The notes under the pieces were generated by a model that was given only the letters and a program-made list of their open reading frames with translations, was not told the DNA's origin and searched no databases. From NCBI RefSeq assembly GCF_016775155.1, contig NZ_JAEUGD010000018.1, positions 1 through 64,000 of the forward strand: DNA of 64,000 nt, written 5' to 3'. This DNA comes from Fulvivirga marina (GTDB lineage Bacteria; Bacteroidota; Bacteroidia; Cytophagales; Cyclobacteriaceae). Position 1 is the stretch's first letter, and the number at the start of each line of letters is the position of its first letter. Of this stretch, positions 43,566 through 52,147 are shown one piece after another. A program made the translations under genes and the position numbers.

Positions 43566-45059
43566 ATGGAATATCAAAGCGAAATAAGAGACAGTCAAAT
43601 AAATCAGCTTTTTGAAAAAGTCGAAAGGAAAAATTATGGTAAATACTTGTCAAAAGTAAGACTGAATCCAATTCGAGGCTTTGACGATGAGACAGTAACA
43701 TTTGATTTTCCAGTTACGGCGATAATTGGGCCCAATGGTGGTGGTAAAACGAGTGTCTTAGGAGCAGCTGGTTGTGCTTACATAGCTGTTAAACCTAGTA
43801 GATTTTTCTCGAAAAGTGGGAGGTTTGATGACAGTATGGCCAATTGGAAAATTCAATATGATCTAATAGATAAGGGCGTCAACACAAGGGACAACATTTC
43901 TCGAACAACGAAATTCACTAACTTCAAGTGGACGAGAGAACATAATTCAAGAAGCGTTGCAGTTTTTGGAGTTTCCAGAACGGTACCAATTAGTGAAAAA
44001 ACAGAATTTAGAAAGTGCGCTTCGGGGAAATTCAATGTGCCTGAAGAACGTGTTCATAATTTAGATGTTGCAGTAAAAGATGCAGCTCAAAAAATTCTCG
44101 GTAAAGACTTATCTGACTATTCTCGAATTTCAGTTGATAAATCCGGAAAGATCACTCTATTAACAGGAACAACTAATACAGGAACACAATTTTCAGAATT
44201 TCACTTTGGTGCGGGTGAGTCCAGCATCATTAAGATGATTTTAAAAATTGAAGCACTACCTGTTAATTCATTAATCCTAATCGAAGAGATTGAAAATGGG
44301 CTTCACCCAATCGCAACTATTAGAATGGTTGAATACTTGATTGATGTTGCAATTAGAAAAAATGCTCAAGCCATTTTTACTACACACAGTAACGATGCAA
44401 TATTACCACTTCCTCCACGCGGTATTTGGTCAGCAACGAATAACAAATTTTTCCAAGGGAAATTAGATGTAAGATCATTGCGAGCTATAACTGGACAAGT
44501 TCAGGCTAAACTGGCAATTTTTGTTGAGGACTCTTTTGCGAAGTTATGGGTAGAGTCATGTCTAGCGAATGACACCACGATCGTACATGATGAAATTCAA
44601 GTTCATCAAATGGAAGGTGATGGTATTGCAGTTAATGTTAACAAATACCATAACCTCAATCCATCAACAGAACATCTATCAATTTGTATTATTGATGGAG
44701 ATTCCCTACAAAATGAGTCAGAAGACGATAAAGTCTATCGTTTGCCAGGTGAATCACCAGAATCTTATATTTATGATTTAGTCCTCGATAAAATAAATTC
44801 TGAAACTGAGTCTGTAATTGGCGAATTAACAGTGGCTTTACATAAACCTTACGAAAGTCAAGATCAAGTAAAAGAGATTATTAATGAGATCCGGAATACC
44901 AATAGGGATTCTCATTTACTCTTTTCACAAGTAGGAAAACGTCTTGGGTTCATAGCAGAGATCGTTGTTAAGAGCGCATTTTTGAACATTTGGATTAGAA
45001 GCTATCCAGATGAAGTAAATCGGGTAAATGAGATAGTGAAAAAAAATATAATTGAGTAA
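43566..45059 (+). CDS. OLD-family AAA ATPase / TOPRIM nuclease
   Basis: A 497-residue protein. Walker A GPNGGGKT (55-62), a Walker B-like segment LILIEEIENGLHP (about 235-248) and a TTHSNDAI switch form the ABC-type ATPase. The C-terminal part has TOPRIM-like signatures: FVEDSFAK (about 320) and IIDGDS (about 378). This is the stand-alone OLD-type nuclease architecture used in several phage-defence systems. No Gabija GajB-like helicase or PARIS AriB-like partner is adjacent. It is the first plus-strand cassette, following a GTTGGGC core and followed by a group II-intron-like segment. Confidence 0.8.
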   Translation: MEYQSEIRDSQINQLFEKVERKNYGKYLSKVRLNPIRGFDDETVTFDFPVTAIIGPNGGGKTSVLGAAGCAYIAVKPSRFFSKSGRFDDSMANWKIQYDLIDKGVNTRDNISRTTKFTNFKWTREHNSRSVAVFGVSRTVPISEKTEFRKCASGKFNVPEERVHNLDVAVKDAAQKILGKDLSDYSRISVDKSGKITLLTGTTNTGTQFSEFHFGAGESSIIKMILKIEALPVNSLILIEEIENGLHPIATIRMVEYLIDVAIRKNAQAIFTTHSNDAILPLPPRGIWSATNNKFFQGKLDVRSLRAITGQVQAKLAIFVEDSFAKLWVESCLANDTTIVHDEIQVHQMEGDGIAVNVNKYHNLNPSTEHLSICIIDGDSLQNESEDDKVYRLPGESPESYIYDLVLDKINSETESVIGELTVALHKPYESQDQVKEIINEIRNTNRDSHLLFSQVGKRLGFIAEIVVKSAFLNIWIRSYPDEVNRVNEIVKKNIIE

Positions 45060-45073
45060 TAAATACGACAGCC

Positions 45074-45210
45074 CAGTCGAGTAAGCCAGGGGAGTTTCAC
45101 CCCTAACTTTTCACAGAACCGTACGTGAACCTCTCGATTCATACGGCTCTTATTATTCAATCGTTATTGGTATGAATTCGATCACACCAATTTGTACCCC
45201 AATTCCAAAT
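45074..45210 (-). ncRNA. Group II-intron-like structured segment, copy 1
   Basis: Read on the minus strand it contains GAGCCGTATGAATC ... TTCACGTACGGTTCT, a 13-bp hairpin characteristic of group II introns. A GGGGTGAAACTCCCC hairpin and CTTACTCGAC follow, as just before the domain IV reverse transcriptase gene. No reverse transcriptase and no intron ends are present. It begins 15 bp after the OLD-family stop. The same module follows the next two genes. Confidence 0.5.
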
Positions 45211-45306
45211 TTTGACCTCTTAAAAAAAATGTCCTGAAGGCTACGAATATCGTGAAATGAATTATTCAGGAAATCCCGAGAAAATTTAATTCTTAAATAA
45301 ATAATC

Positions 45307-46506
45307 ATGGAAATTAATTTAAATACCAATTTCGACTACCAGTCTAAAAGATTTCAAGAGTTCTTATTTGACCAGAGTAAAACTTTCTTCAAATCAGTAA
45401 ATACAGTACCTACTGGTTTTAGTTTTGATTCAGCAGATTCTAGATCAAGCAATCAAGATGCTGATCCAGTTCAAGAAAATGTCATCTTTTTAGTAGAAGA
45501 GGAATATGTTGTAGAAAAAGGAGAATCGAGAACTGCTGGGGACTTGAACGGACAGTGTGTTGCTGCAGGGACAATAGAATATCAAGGTACTGTTAAGATT
45601 AATATAGTGTATGGCCACGATCTTGACCTTAATCTTGAATATTTGTTATATATAAAAGACAACATTCCCTCAAGTGCATCTTCATTGGCAAAACAACTTT
45701 TTCAACAATTTGATCCGAAAATCCATGGAAGCGACATTATGAAGTGGATTGAGAGTCAACTTAAAGATGGATTGACTAAAGACATGTTTATTGTTGATAC
45801 AATTTCTGTTTTCGAAAAAGTATCCGATAGAATCATAGTTGATGATAGCCAAAGACGGTCTCTTTTTAGACTTTATTGTAGCAATGAGGGAGGTGTAATT
45901 TATGACGAAAGAGGTGAAAGAATTTTAGATTACGGTCAATGGGCAGACCAAGAAAACATTGGATGCCGATTAATAGATGAAAGATTAATAATTGGGAGAG
46001 ATGAACCACCACAATATGCAGAAGTACGAGAGTACAATTCAGGTAATCCCCCTACTAGGCAGGAACTCGACAGTATCACTGAAGAACTAATTAATCGAGT
46101 AATGCCACCAACTAACAATTGTGGTACTATGCAAAGGCATAATCAAAGATTACTAGAATTATTGGAATGGCCTGAATTCAAAATCGAATGGAAAACTAAA
46201 ATAATCAAAATCGGTTGTTCGAAAATCACAATATCATACCCAGTTTTAAGAACCCGTAAATCTGAAATAGTTTTTTACGCATATATATCTGTTCCTAAAA
46301 ATGTAGGTGTCGCTGCATTTAACATCGCAAAAGCATGTGCCTTTAGTTCTGCTTTAAAAGGTGCCGTTGTAGGTGTAGTATTAGGCAACTTACCTCTGGC
46401 CATCTCAACCTTTAAAATTTCTTTTAAGGATTGCGTAGAACGTGAGATAAAAAAATGTATCTATCCAGGCCTTTTTACAATTAAAGAAGTTGGTCCCTGG
46501 GAATAA
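45307..46506 (+). CDS. Cassette protein with hydrophobic, glycine-rich C-terminal segment
   Basis: A 399-residue protein with no signal peptide. The first 330 residues are soluble and mixed alpha/beta. The segment at about 345-375 (FSSALKGAVVGVVLGNLPLA) is hydrophobic and glycine-spaced, as in membrane-inserting helical hairpins, and is followed by a Cys-containing tail. No family recognised. A membrane-acting toxin is one possibility, on shape alone. Single-gene plus-strand cassette with a group II-intron-like module on each side. Confidence 0.65.
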   Translation: MEINLNTNFDYQSKRFQEFLFDQSKTFFKSVNTVPTGFSFDSADSRSSNQDADPVQENVIFLVEEEYVVEKGESRTAGDLNGQCVAAGTIEYQGTVKINIVYGHDLDLNLEYLLYIKDNIPSSASSLAKQLFQQFDPKIHGSDIMKWIESQLKDGLTKDMFIVDTISVFEKVSDRIIVDDSQRRSLFRLYCSNEGGVIYDERGERILDYGQWADQENIGCRLIDERLIIGRDEPPQYAEVREYNSGNPPTRQELDSITEELINRVMPPTNNCGTMQRHNQRLLELLEWPEFKIEWKTKIIKIGCSKITISYPVLRTRKSEIVFYAYISVPKNVGVAAFNIAKACAFSSALKGAVVGVVLGNLPLAISTFKISFKDCVEREIKKCIYPGLFTIKEVGPWE

Positions 46507-46514
46507 AAACTACT

Positions 46515-46655
46515 GCCAGTCGAGTAGGTAAAGGGGAATTTCACCCCTTTACCTCTCACAGAACCGTACGTGAACCTCTCAATTCATACGGCTCTTATTA
46601 TACAATCGTTATTGGCCTGAATTGGTTCATACCAATTTGTGTCCCAATTCCCAAT
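46515..46655 (-). ncRNA. Group II-intron-like structured segment, copy 2
   Basis: Same order as copy 1: CTACTCGAC, the GGGG...CCCC hairpin, and the ACCGTACGTGAAC ... TTCATACGG hairpin. It ends with ATTGGCCTGAATTGGTTCATACCAAT, another imperfect hairpin, and begins 9 bp after the stop of the 399-residue gene. It differs from copy 1 in many places but keeps compensating stem pairs (AAGGGG/CCCCTT). Confidence 0.5.
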
Positions 46656-46865
46656 GATAGAACAGGTTTGGGTATGACTCGGTTACGAACCCAGCGCACG
46701 GGACCCTTTGGAACACTCATCTTCTTGAGCTATATTCACCATTCAAGGCACACACGGTATATAGCAAATAGGGCGTTCTGTAGTTCACGAAAGTTCAGTG
46801 CTAATTACCAACACCACCAAATCGTTGATTTGGCTTTTAAGGATGAATAAATTAAAAACAAAATA

Positions 46866-46942
46866 CAACGTTTTGGCTCAGTGCAGACTTGAAGGTTTAT
46901 CGCTTTCTTCTGCCCTAACTTGCCATATACTAAACGTTATGC
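46866..46942 (+). other. attC-like site in the second array
   Basis: Arms CAACGTTT (46866-46873) and AAACGTTATG (46932-46941) with an inner sequence GGCTCAGTGCAG ... TTAGGGC. It is homologous, in inverted orientation, to the site at 1082-1152, including about 100 bp before it (46762-46865). It is oriented for the plus-strand gene at 47006. The 499-bp gap 46507-47005 holds this, copy 2 of the intron-like module and no gene. Confidence 0.5.
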
Positions 46943-47005
46943 ATAACCAGTTAATACCTTAATCGCTGTCTTTTATCAAAATTGTTTACCTAAGACATTT
47001 ATGAA

Positions 47006-48145
47006 ATGCAAAGAATAGACAATAAAAATCAAGAATCAAAAACCATGATATTTTGGGTGCTTGTGACTTTTGGAGCTTTGGTCTTTTGTTCATTGTTAGT
47101 TGTGGCACTAGTTTATTCCTCTTTTAAGGGATATCTCTATGGCACTAATGGAGTTTTTGTTCGGTATGGTATTTCAATTGTTCTAGGTCTTTCTTCGGCA
47201 GCCTTTTTGATTGGCGGATTAAAGGCAAATGCAGCAGTGAGGGGTAAAAAATTTGGTATGGCAATCGAATTGGGTGGAGGTGCCGCTATCGCTGCACTTG
47301 TTATCTGGGGTTCCATATACTCAACCAAACAAACTGAATTTACCCAAGGATTTTATCTTTTCAATTCTTCAACGAATAAACCCATTGACAATCAAGAGCT
47401 TTCTTTAACTGCTATGCTTCCAAATGGACCCCAGACAGTAATGGTTGGAGCTGAAGGCTATATAGAATTTAAAAATCTTCCTAACAAATTACTAGGAGCA
47501 GAAGTGGAACTCAGCATCCCTGTGGAAGGGTATAATCTCCCTGACACAATCAACTCACTCATTTTTAATGGAGAGACGAGGAAAATTATGCTGTTGAGAG
47601 ATAATTCAGCGATGCTAAGGTTTAAAAAATCAGTTGCTTACGAATTCATTAGGCTTATCATCCCTCTTCGTATTATGGCTGATGATGCATTTGGAAATTA
47701 CTCTGAACTTCCATTTGCAAATTTTAATAGAGATGAACTAATTAATACTTTAGCTGAAATTCCTATTTCAACAAATCCAGGAGATTTGACATTACCTGAA
47801 CTACAAAGAATGTTTGTCTATGTTTCAGATGAGCCCATCTATAAAACTGAACTCGTAAAATCTAAAGGGACATACGCAGAGAGGCTTGCTGGTGCAGCCA
47901 TGAGATTTACTGAATTTTATACAAATTTTTCTCAATTGGAACGAAACTATCTATCTGATAAAGAATTGAATCTAATACATGAAGTTCGACATACTTTATT
48001 TATCGAGAGGATGAAGAACTTAATTGGTATGAAAATAAGCAATGATGAAACATTAATTCCTGTTGAGCTCGAAGGTTTGTTTTCAGCGCTTGTAAATGCT
48101 GAAGAAGAAATGGGGCCTTTCGAAATGTATTTTGTAACATTCTAG
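47006..48145 (+). CDS. Multi-TM cassette protein with C-terminal cytoplasmic domain
   Basis: A 379-residue protein. Three membrane helices lie in the first 110 residues (about 16-38, 50-70 and 85-103). A beta-rich, possibly Ig-like domain follows (about 115-200, FNSSTNKPIDNQELSLTAML), then a helical domain. No recognised family. A plus-strand single-gene unit preceded by the attC-like site and followed by intron-like copy 3. A membrane effector or sensor is a guess. Confidence 0.65.
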   Translation: MQRIDNKNQESKTMIFWVLVTFGALVFCSLLVVALVYSSFKGYLYGTNGVFVRYGISIVLGLSSAAFLIGGLKANAAVRGKKFGMAIELGGGAAIAALVIWGSIYSTKQTEFTQGFYLFNSSTNKPIDNQELSLTAMLPNGPQTVMVGAEGYIEFKNLPNKLLGAEVELSIPVEGYNLPDTINSLIFNGETRKIMLLRDNSAMLRFKKSVAYEFIRLIIPLRIMADDAFGNYSELPFANFNRDELINTLAEIPISTNPGDLTLPELQRMFVYVSDEPIYKTELVKSKGTYAERLAGAAMRFTEFYTNFSQLERNYLSDKELNLIHEVRHTLFIERMKNLIGMKISNDETLIPVELEGLFSALVNAEEEMGPFEMYFVTF

Positions 48146-48183
48146 ACTATCAGCCTAAGTAGTTTAAAACGCAGAAAATATGC

Positions 48184-48350
48184 ATAGTCGAGTAAGCCAG
48201 GGGAGTTTCACCCCTAACTTCTCATAGAACCGTACGTGAACCTCTCGATTCATGCTTACGCCGAAGCTTCAGCATAGGCGCTACGGCTCTTATTATGCAG
48301 TCGTTGTTGGCCTGAATTGGTTCATACCAATTTGTATCCCAATTCCCAAT
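48184..48350 (-). ncRNA. Group II-intron-like structured segment, copy 3
   Basis: As copies 1 and 2, but the apex of the main hairpin is lengthened by about 29 bp (GCTTACGCC ... GGCGCTA, itself able to pair). It lies 39 bp after the stop of the 379-residue gene. The rest of the gap 48146-48460 shows no gene. Confidence 0.5.
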
Positions 48351-48460
48351 GATAAATAAAATATACTATCCACAAGCTATAGCTTATCACGCACCAAAGT
48401 CTCGAATATGGTGGTTCACTTGATGATATCTCACCATATTTATAACCTTACCTTCGTCAA

Positions 48461-48709
48461 CTATGGCTCCCCCAAATGCTCAACAATACACCTGACCATC
48501 CGTGGCGTTAGTTTCTTCATATGCTTATGATACCCCAACCTTTCCAGTTTCTCGATAAAGAGATCCATCCAGGTCACCATAGTTTTCACGTCCACATCAT
48601 AAAGCTCAGCCAGTTCATACTTATATAAAGTGTGTTTTTTGAGGTTAAAGGATTCCTCCAACTCGATGGCCTCAATTCTTTTATATGTTCTTTTGGTAGT
48701 TGTCTCCAT
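48461..48709 (-). CDS. Small HTH-like DNA-binding protein
   Basis: An 82-residue protein with a likely helix-turn-helix (YKYELAELYDVDVKTMVTWM) and a helical tail (LERLGYHKHMKKLTPRMV). It resembles DUF4248-type or terminase-small-subunit-like helices, but not clearly. It is the last gene of the 18-gene minus-strand block. Confidence 0.6.
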   Translation of the reverse strand: METTTKRTYKRIEAIELEESFNLKKHTLYKYELAELYDVDVKTMVTWMDLFIEKLERLGYHKHMKKLTPRMVRCIVEHLGEP

Positions 48710-48721
48710 TGCTGTTAAGCC

Positions 48722-48916
48722 TTACCTGCCTATCCTCCGTAGGGGATCATCCTCGGGTAAGTATTCTTCTCCAATAAAATTTCCGATGAAGCCACCGATC
48801 AGGGCATAAGGGTAGCTATCCTCACATTTTCGCCATTTGGCGATTGCCAATCCGCCTAGTGTCCCGAGGACGGCCAATGCTGCCTTTTTTGTATTCTTTG
48901 ATAGTTTCATTTTCAT
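48722..48916 (-). CDS. Tiny glycine-zipper membrane protein
   Basis: A 64-residue protein from the ATG at 48916. Its hydrophobic Gly/Ala-rich segment (AALAVLGTLGGLAIAKW) and ALIGGFIGNFIGEEYLP suggest a membrane-inserted hairpin. It overlaps the 3' end of the upstream lytic-type gene by about 95 bp in another frame, so the start is uncertain. The compact overlap is phage-like. Confidence 0.45.
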   Translation of the reverse strand: MKMKLSKNTKKAALAVLGTLGGLAIAKWRKCEDSYPYALIGGFIGNFIGEEYLPEDDPLRRIGR

Positions 48917-49568
48917 ATAGTTGATAACCAACCCAGGCGGTAGAAGCAAGTGCAGCTCCCCAGGCCACGGTTGAAAGCATTCTTTTTCTTCTATCCCGGT
49001 AATCAATCAAAGTCAGCGTAAAGCGGTTGCCATAGAGGTTTTTGTGTATTCGGGCAAGCTTCGTGAGTAAAGCAAAATCCGTTGAACTGGCAAGTACCAT
49101 GCAGCCTGCAGAGTAATTGTCAACCAGGACACTTGTACCGTTTGCAGTCGCCCGATGAACATTAATGCCAAATAGCCCGGTGTCGGGGTAACCGGAAGAA
49201 AACCAGTTGAACAAACCGCCTCGATCATAGTCACGGATCACCGTAACCGGCTTCACCTGGACTAGTGCTTCATAGCTGGCTTTGTGCATGCCAATCGCAT
49301 GGCTATTTACGTATTGGCCTGCTTTCAGAAAAGCAGTGCCTTTAGGGTGCATAGGGTTGTTAAGCCAATATTGCCCCGGATCGGTGGTGCAGGGAAAGTG
49401 GTGATACACCCACTTCCCTGCATCATTCCTGTAAAAGACAATCAGCCAGTCATCAAAAGCGTTAGTTCGCAAATGCCTGCTTCGAAAAGCAATAATGTTC
49501 AACTCCCACGGTCTTTGATAGACTACGTAACCTTTCGCTTTTAATATTTGCTTGGCGTTATTCAGCAC
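48822..49568 (-). CDS. L,D-transpeptidase-like/endolysin-like protein
   Basis: A 248-residue protein. GLFGINVHRA (His138) and VDNYSAGCMVL (Ser153, Cys156) form an H...S-x-G-C arrangement like YkuD-type L,D-transpeptidases. I recall the same ELNI-FRS ... TTDPG ... LK-GQY ... GINVHRA ... SAGC order in cell-wall lytic proteins of Bacteroidota phages. It therefore probably acts on peptidoglycan. A C-terminal membrane-like segment (TVAWGAALASTAWVGYQLY) may tether it. It overlaps the CHAP-type gene upstream by 11 bp. Confidence 0.75.
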   Translation of the reverse strand: MLNNAKQILKAKGYVVYQRPWELNIIAFRSRHLRTNAFDDWLIVFYRNDAGKWVYHHFPCTTDPGQYWLNNPMHPKGTAFLKAGQYVNSHAIGMHKASYEALVQVKPVTVIRDYDRGGLFNWFSSGYPDTGLFGINVHRATANGTSVLVDNYSAGCMVLASSTDFALLTKLARIHKNLYGNRFTLTLIDYRDRRKRMLSTVAWGAALASTAWVGYQLYENETIKEYKKGSIGRPRDTRRIGNRQMAKM

Positions 49569-50196
49569 TGCTAATAAAATCGCTTACCGCCCAGATTTGC
49601 CGTTTCAGTCTTTTTTTGCGGTAGACACCGTCACCATCGCGGCCACCGTTGTCATTAGTATTCCCTTCCACTGTTATGACATATTGCTCACCCCATGCAT
49701 CCACAAAGCCAATGTGCGCGGGCCTGTTAAGTCGGTCATACCAGATAAGAAAAACGTCACCTGACTTTGGTATGCTCTTTACTGGTTTTCCTCGCTTGTA
49801 AATGATGTTACGTTCAATAGCGAAAGAAGGAACCCACGCACTTACAGGAGCATCCACTCCTGCATGCAGATAACACCAACTTACGAAAGCCGAGCACCAG
49901 GCATAACCGGGACCAAGACCGGTAACAGCTAAATACTGCTCCACGACCTTGCCCCGGTTTGCCCCGCCTTGCTCACGTACACCGACCTGGTTGCTGTAAA
50001 CTTGCTTTAGCCTTGCCCGAAGCTGCTTTTCCTTTGCTTCCGGGCTTGCCCCATTTGCTACAAGGCAAACCTCTTTGCCTGTTGTGTTGCTCTCATTAGC
50101 TTCAATGCAGGTTTGAGCTACAGCACTCGCGCCAAAAGCACCGCTGCAAATAAGAAAGCAAAGAAGATAGAGGTAGTTAGCTTTAGCTTTTGCCAT
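49558..50196 (-). CDS. Secreted CHAP-type peptidoglycan amidase
   Basis: A 212-residue protein with a signal peptide (YLYLLCFLICSGAFGASAVA). The catalytic core has Cys101 in GYAWCSAF and His161 in RPAHIGFV, followed by ITVEGNTN, the pattern of CHAP/NlpC-P60-like amidases. It probably cleaves peptidoglycan stem peptides. It follows the holin-like gene and precedes the L,D-transpeptidase-like gene, each overlapping, which looks like a lysis cassette. The signal peptide could make holin action unnecessary. Confidence 0.82.
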   Translation of the reverse strand: MAKAKANYLYLLCFLICSGAFGASAVAQTCIEANESNTTGKEVCLVANGASPEAKEKQLRARLKQVYSNQVGVREQGGANRGKVVEQYLAVTGLGPGYAWCSAFVSWCYLHAGVDAPVSAWVPSFAIERNIIYKRGKPVKSIPKSGDVFLIWYDRLNRPAHIGFVDAWGEQYVITVEGNTNDNGGRDGDGVYRKKRLKRQIWAVSDFISSAE

Positions 50197-50489
50197 GATT
50201 CCAGGGTTTTAAAGTCTGTTGCAAATTCGTTGTCCAGGTAATTGTCAGTGGTAGGCCAGATCAGCTTCATTAATATCCTGACCACACCATGCAGCACGAA
50301 AAGAGCTATCACTGCAAATAATATAATTTGGAATATGCCTGCGTCATACGTTGCTGACGTGGGATCTATCCACCTGAGTAGAATGTGGCTTTTCATCCAC
50401 AGGATAAACCCTACCACTATGCTGGAAAGCTCACGCCAGACCTTAACGTAATTCCAGACATCTTTAAAAAAACTTTTAAAGTGTTTCAT
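50118..50489 (-). CDS. Holin-like multi-TM protein
   Basis: A 123-residue protein with three membrane helices (about 20-36, 51-72 and 103-121) and charged loops. The size and shape are those of holins, and its 3' end overlaps the CHAP amidase start by 79 bp. Membrane topology is clear. Holin function is inferred from position. Confidence 0.65.
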   Translation of the reverse strand: MKHFKSFFKDVWNYVKVWRELSSIVVGFILWMKSHILLRWIDPTSATYDAGIFQIILFAVIALFVLHGVVRILMKLIWPTTDNYLDNEFATDFKTLESWQKLKLTTSIFFAFLFAAVLLARVL

Positions 50490-50521
50490 GTTGTTATTGT
50501 TAAATTGAGTTGTTTGTTTAC

Positions 50522-51481
50522 TTAAATCAATGTGAGGTTCTTTTCCGGGGCATACACAATCTTCTGTTGCGGGGTATATATCTGGATAATTCCGGCTTTG
50601 CCACCAGTGACATAACCCAAGACCTTTTTTTGCTTCACCACAGGGGGCAAAAACCTCCCGTCACCCTCTTTTAAGAGCGTTGGTTTGCGGGTAACCGCAA
50701 GCTTGAACAGCTCCCGGTTGTAGTCAGAAGCCATGCCAAAGCCTGATAACGACCATACCCCATTGCGGTTAATCAATCCCATGCGCTCAAATTCAGTCCG
50801 AATCTTCACTTTGGAAGGCTCATTGGCAGCAAAGGCCACACTTAACAGGGCATTGACCAGGCTGGTTATCCTGGTACCCCGAACCCTTGCTCCTTTAAAG
50901 TGGCTGCTTACCGCCTGGTAGCCTGCTACATCTTTGATCTTGGCAAGCTCATTGAGTACCGTGAATATGTTTTGTTTTTCTGCCCCGGCTTTGATCCCGT
51001 CTGCTATAGCCTGGCTATCTGTTGATGATTTACTGCTGGTCCCTTTGGCTATGAGCTTTGTAAAGGTGGCCTCAGAAACCATAGCAGGGAGACCTGCTGC
51101 CAGCAACGCCCTGACCGTACCTGCACCAAACACTCCGTCCGGGGTTCCGTCTGGTTTGATACTTGTAGACCTGATCGCTTCTGCGGCCTTGCCTCCAAGG
51201 GATAGCAAAGCAGATTGCAACATTTTTACCATACTACCCTTTGCCCCGGTGGTCAATGGAAAACTGCTTTTGTTCTGGGTTACCGCCTGCTGAACCGCTT
51301 GGGGTAGATGGTTTATGATCACATCACCTCGTCCGGAAGCCGCTTTGTTTTTGATCATTGTATAAGCCAGGTAGCCACCTCCTAACAGGGCACCCGCGCC
51401 AAGGCCGTAAACAATTAGGCGCTGCCTCTTTTTCTTGTCCATTTGCTTTGTGGGCAGTTGCTTATTTTGAGTTCTTTTCAT
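50522..51481 (-). CDS. Membrane-anchored peptidoglycan-binding-domain protein
   Basis: A 319-residue protein. A basic N-terminus is followed by one membrane helix (about 24-44, LIVYGLGAGALLGGGYLAY). A peptidoglycan-binding-type domain follows (about 75-145, KGSMVKMLQSALLSLGG ... DGVFGAGTVRALLAA). The remainder is of unknown fold and ends in beta strands. In a virion or particle it could anchor to or open the cell wall. Confidence 0.75.
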   Translation of the reverse strand: MKRTQNKQLPTKQMDKKKRQRLIVYGLGAGALLGGGYLAYTMIKNKAASGRGDVIINHLPQAVQQAVTQNKSSFPLTTGAKGSMVKMLQSALLSLGGKAAEAIRSTSIKPDGTPDGVFGAGTVRALLAAGLPAMVSEATFTKLIAKGTSSKSSTDSQAIADGIKAGAEKQNIFTVLNELAKIKDVAGYQAVSSHFKGARVRGTRITSLVNALLSVAFAANEPSKVKIRTEFERMGLINRNGVWSLSGFGMASDYNRELFKLAVTRKPTLLKEGDGRFLPPVVKQKKVLGYVTGGKAGIIQIYTPQQKIVYAPEKNLTLI

Positions 51482-51493
51482 TGTTTCTAAATG

Positions 51494-51964
51494 TTAAAAA
51501 TGTATTCTCCCATTCAGCCCCAGGCGTAATGGCTTAGAATTTATGATGTTAAGTGCCTTTGCAAATTCTTCGCTATCCAGCTCTGCTTGCATATCTGCTA
51601 CAAGGTCTATCTTATATAAGTCCCGGTATGCCTGCTGTACCTTCCGCATGTGACGGCTGTCTGGTATATCTTCAAGAATCTGGAATACCAAGTCTTCATT
51701 GGTTCCCCACCCAAACCAAAGATCATTCTCAAATGCCATCTTCAATTGGATTGCGTCGCTGGCGGGGTTTCCGGGATTAAGGGCTTTCTTTTGCCGGGCT
51801 TTCTTCTTAATATCCCTGACTACTTTGCGGACAAGTAAGAACGTTCCCACTCCGGCAATACTGACCAACGCAACATCCAGGAGCTTGCCGGAGAGGTTGC
51901 TATCCTCTTCCGGCTCACTGTCCCGGCTCCTTGCCATGCTTACTGCTTTAAGTATAGGGAGCAC
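51494..51964 (-). CDS. Single-TM protein with annexin-like repeat
   Basis: A 156-residue protein with one membrane helix (about 29-47) and a basic stretch. Residues 85-141 look like an annexin repeat: GWGTNEDLVFQILEDI, a middle helix with Q, AYRDLYKIDLVADM, and then AELDSEEFAKALNII. Annexin-like repeats are rare in bacteria. One copy cannot make a canonical calcium-binding core, so the role may be membrane or subunit contact. The resemblance is by eye. Confidence 0.6.
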   Translation of the reverse strand: MLPILKAVSMARSRDSEPEEDSNLSGKLLDVALVSIAGVGTFLLVRKVVRDIKKKARQKKALNPGNPASDAIQLKMAFENDLWFGWGTNEDLVFQILEDIPDSRHMRKVQQAYRDLYKIDLVADMQAELDSEEFAKALNIINSKPLRLGLNGRIHF

Positions 51965-51967
51965 CTT

Positions 51968-52147
51968 TTACTTTACTTTTAGTTTTACCATGTTACGGAC
52001 GAATGCATCTGTTTTGAAGATTTTCTCCATTTTGATGATCCCCTGGGCTTTGAAATTCTTTATCATGGTTTCAAATGCCCCTTTAACCTGGGCAGCTTCG
52101 TTTTCGTCTTTAGCGGTCAGGGTGATGTTTAATTTAAATTCCTTCAT
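51968..52147 (-). CDS. Small protein between coiled-coil and annexin-like genes
   Basis: A 59-residue ORF (MKEFKLNITLTAKDENEAAQ start; VRNMVKLKVK end). It overlaps the previous gene's end by 14 bp and stops 4 bp before the next start, filling an otherwise empty 170-bp slot. This makes it a likely real small gene. It has a beta strand, a helix and a basic end. Function unknown. Confidence 0.6.
   Translation of the reverse strand: MKEFKLNITLTAKDENEAAQVKGAFETMIKNFKAQGIIKMEKIFKTDAFVRNMVKLKVK

Noticed and set aside
43566-45059. Calling the OLD-family gene a Gabija or PARIS system
   Set aside because: The required partner (UvrD-like GajB or AriB) is not adjacent, so only the family can be assigned.
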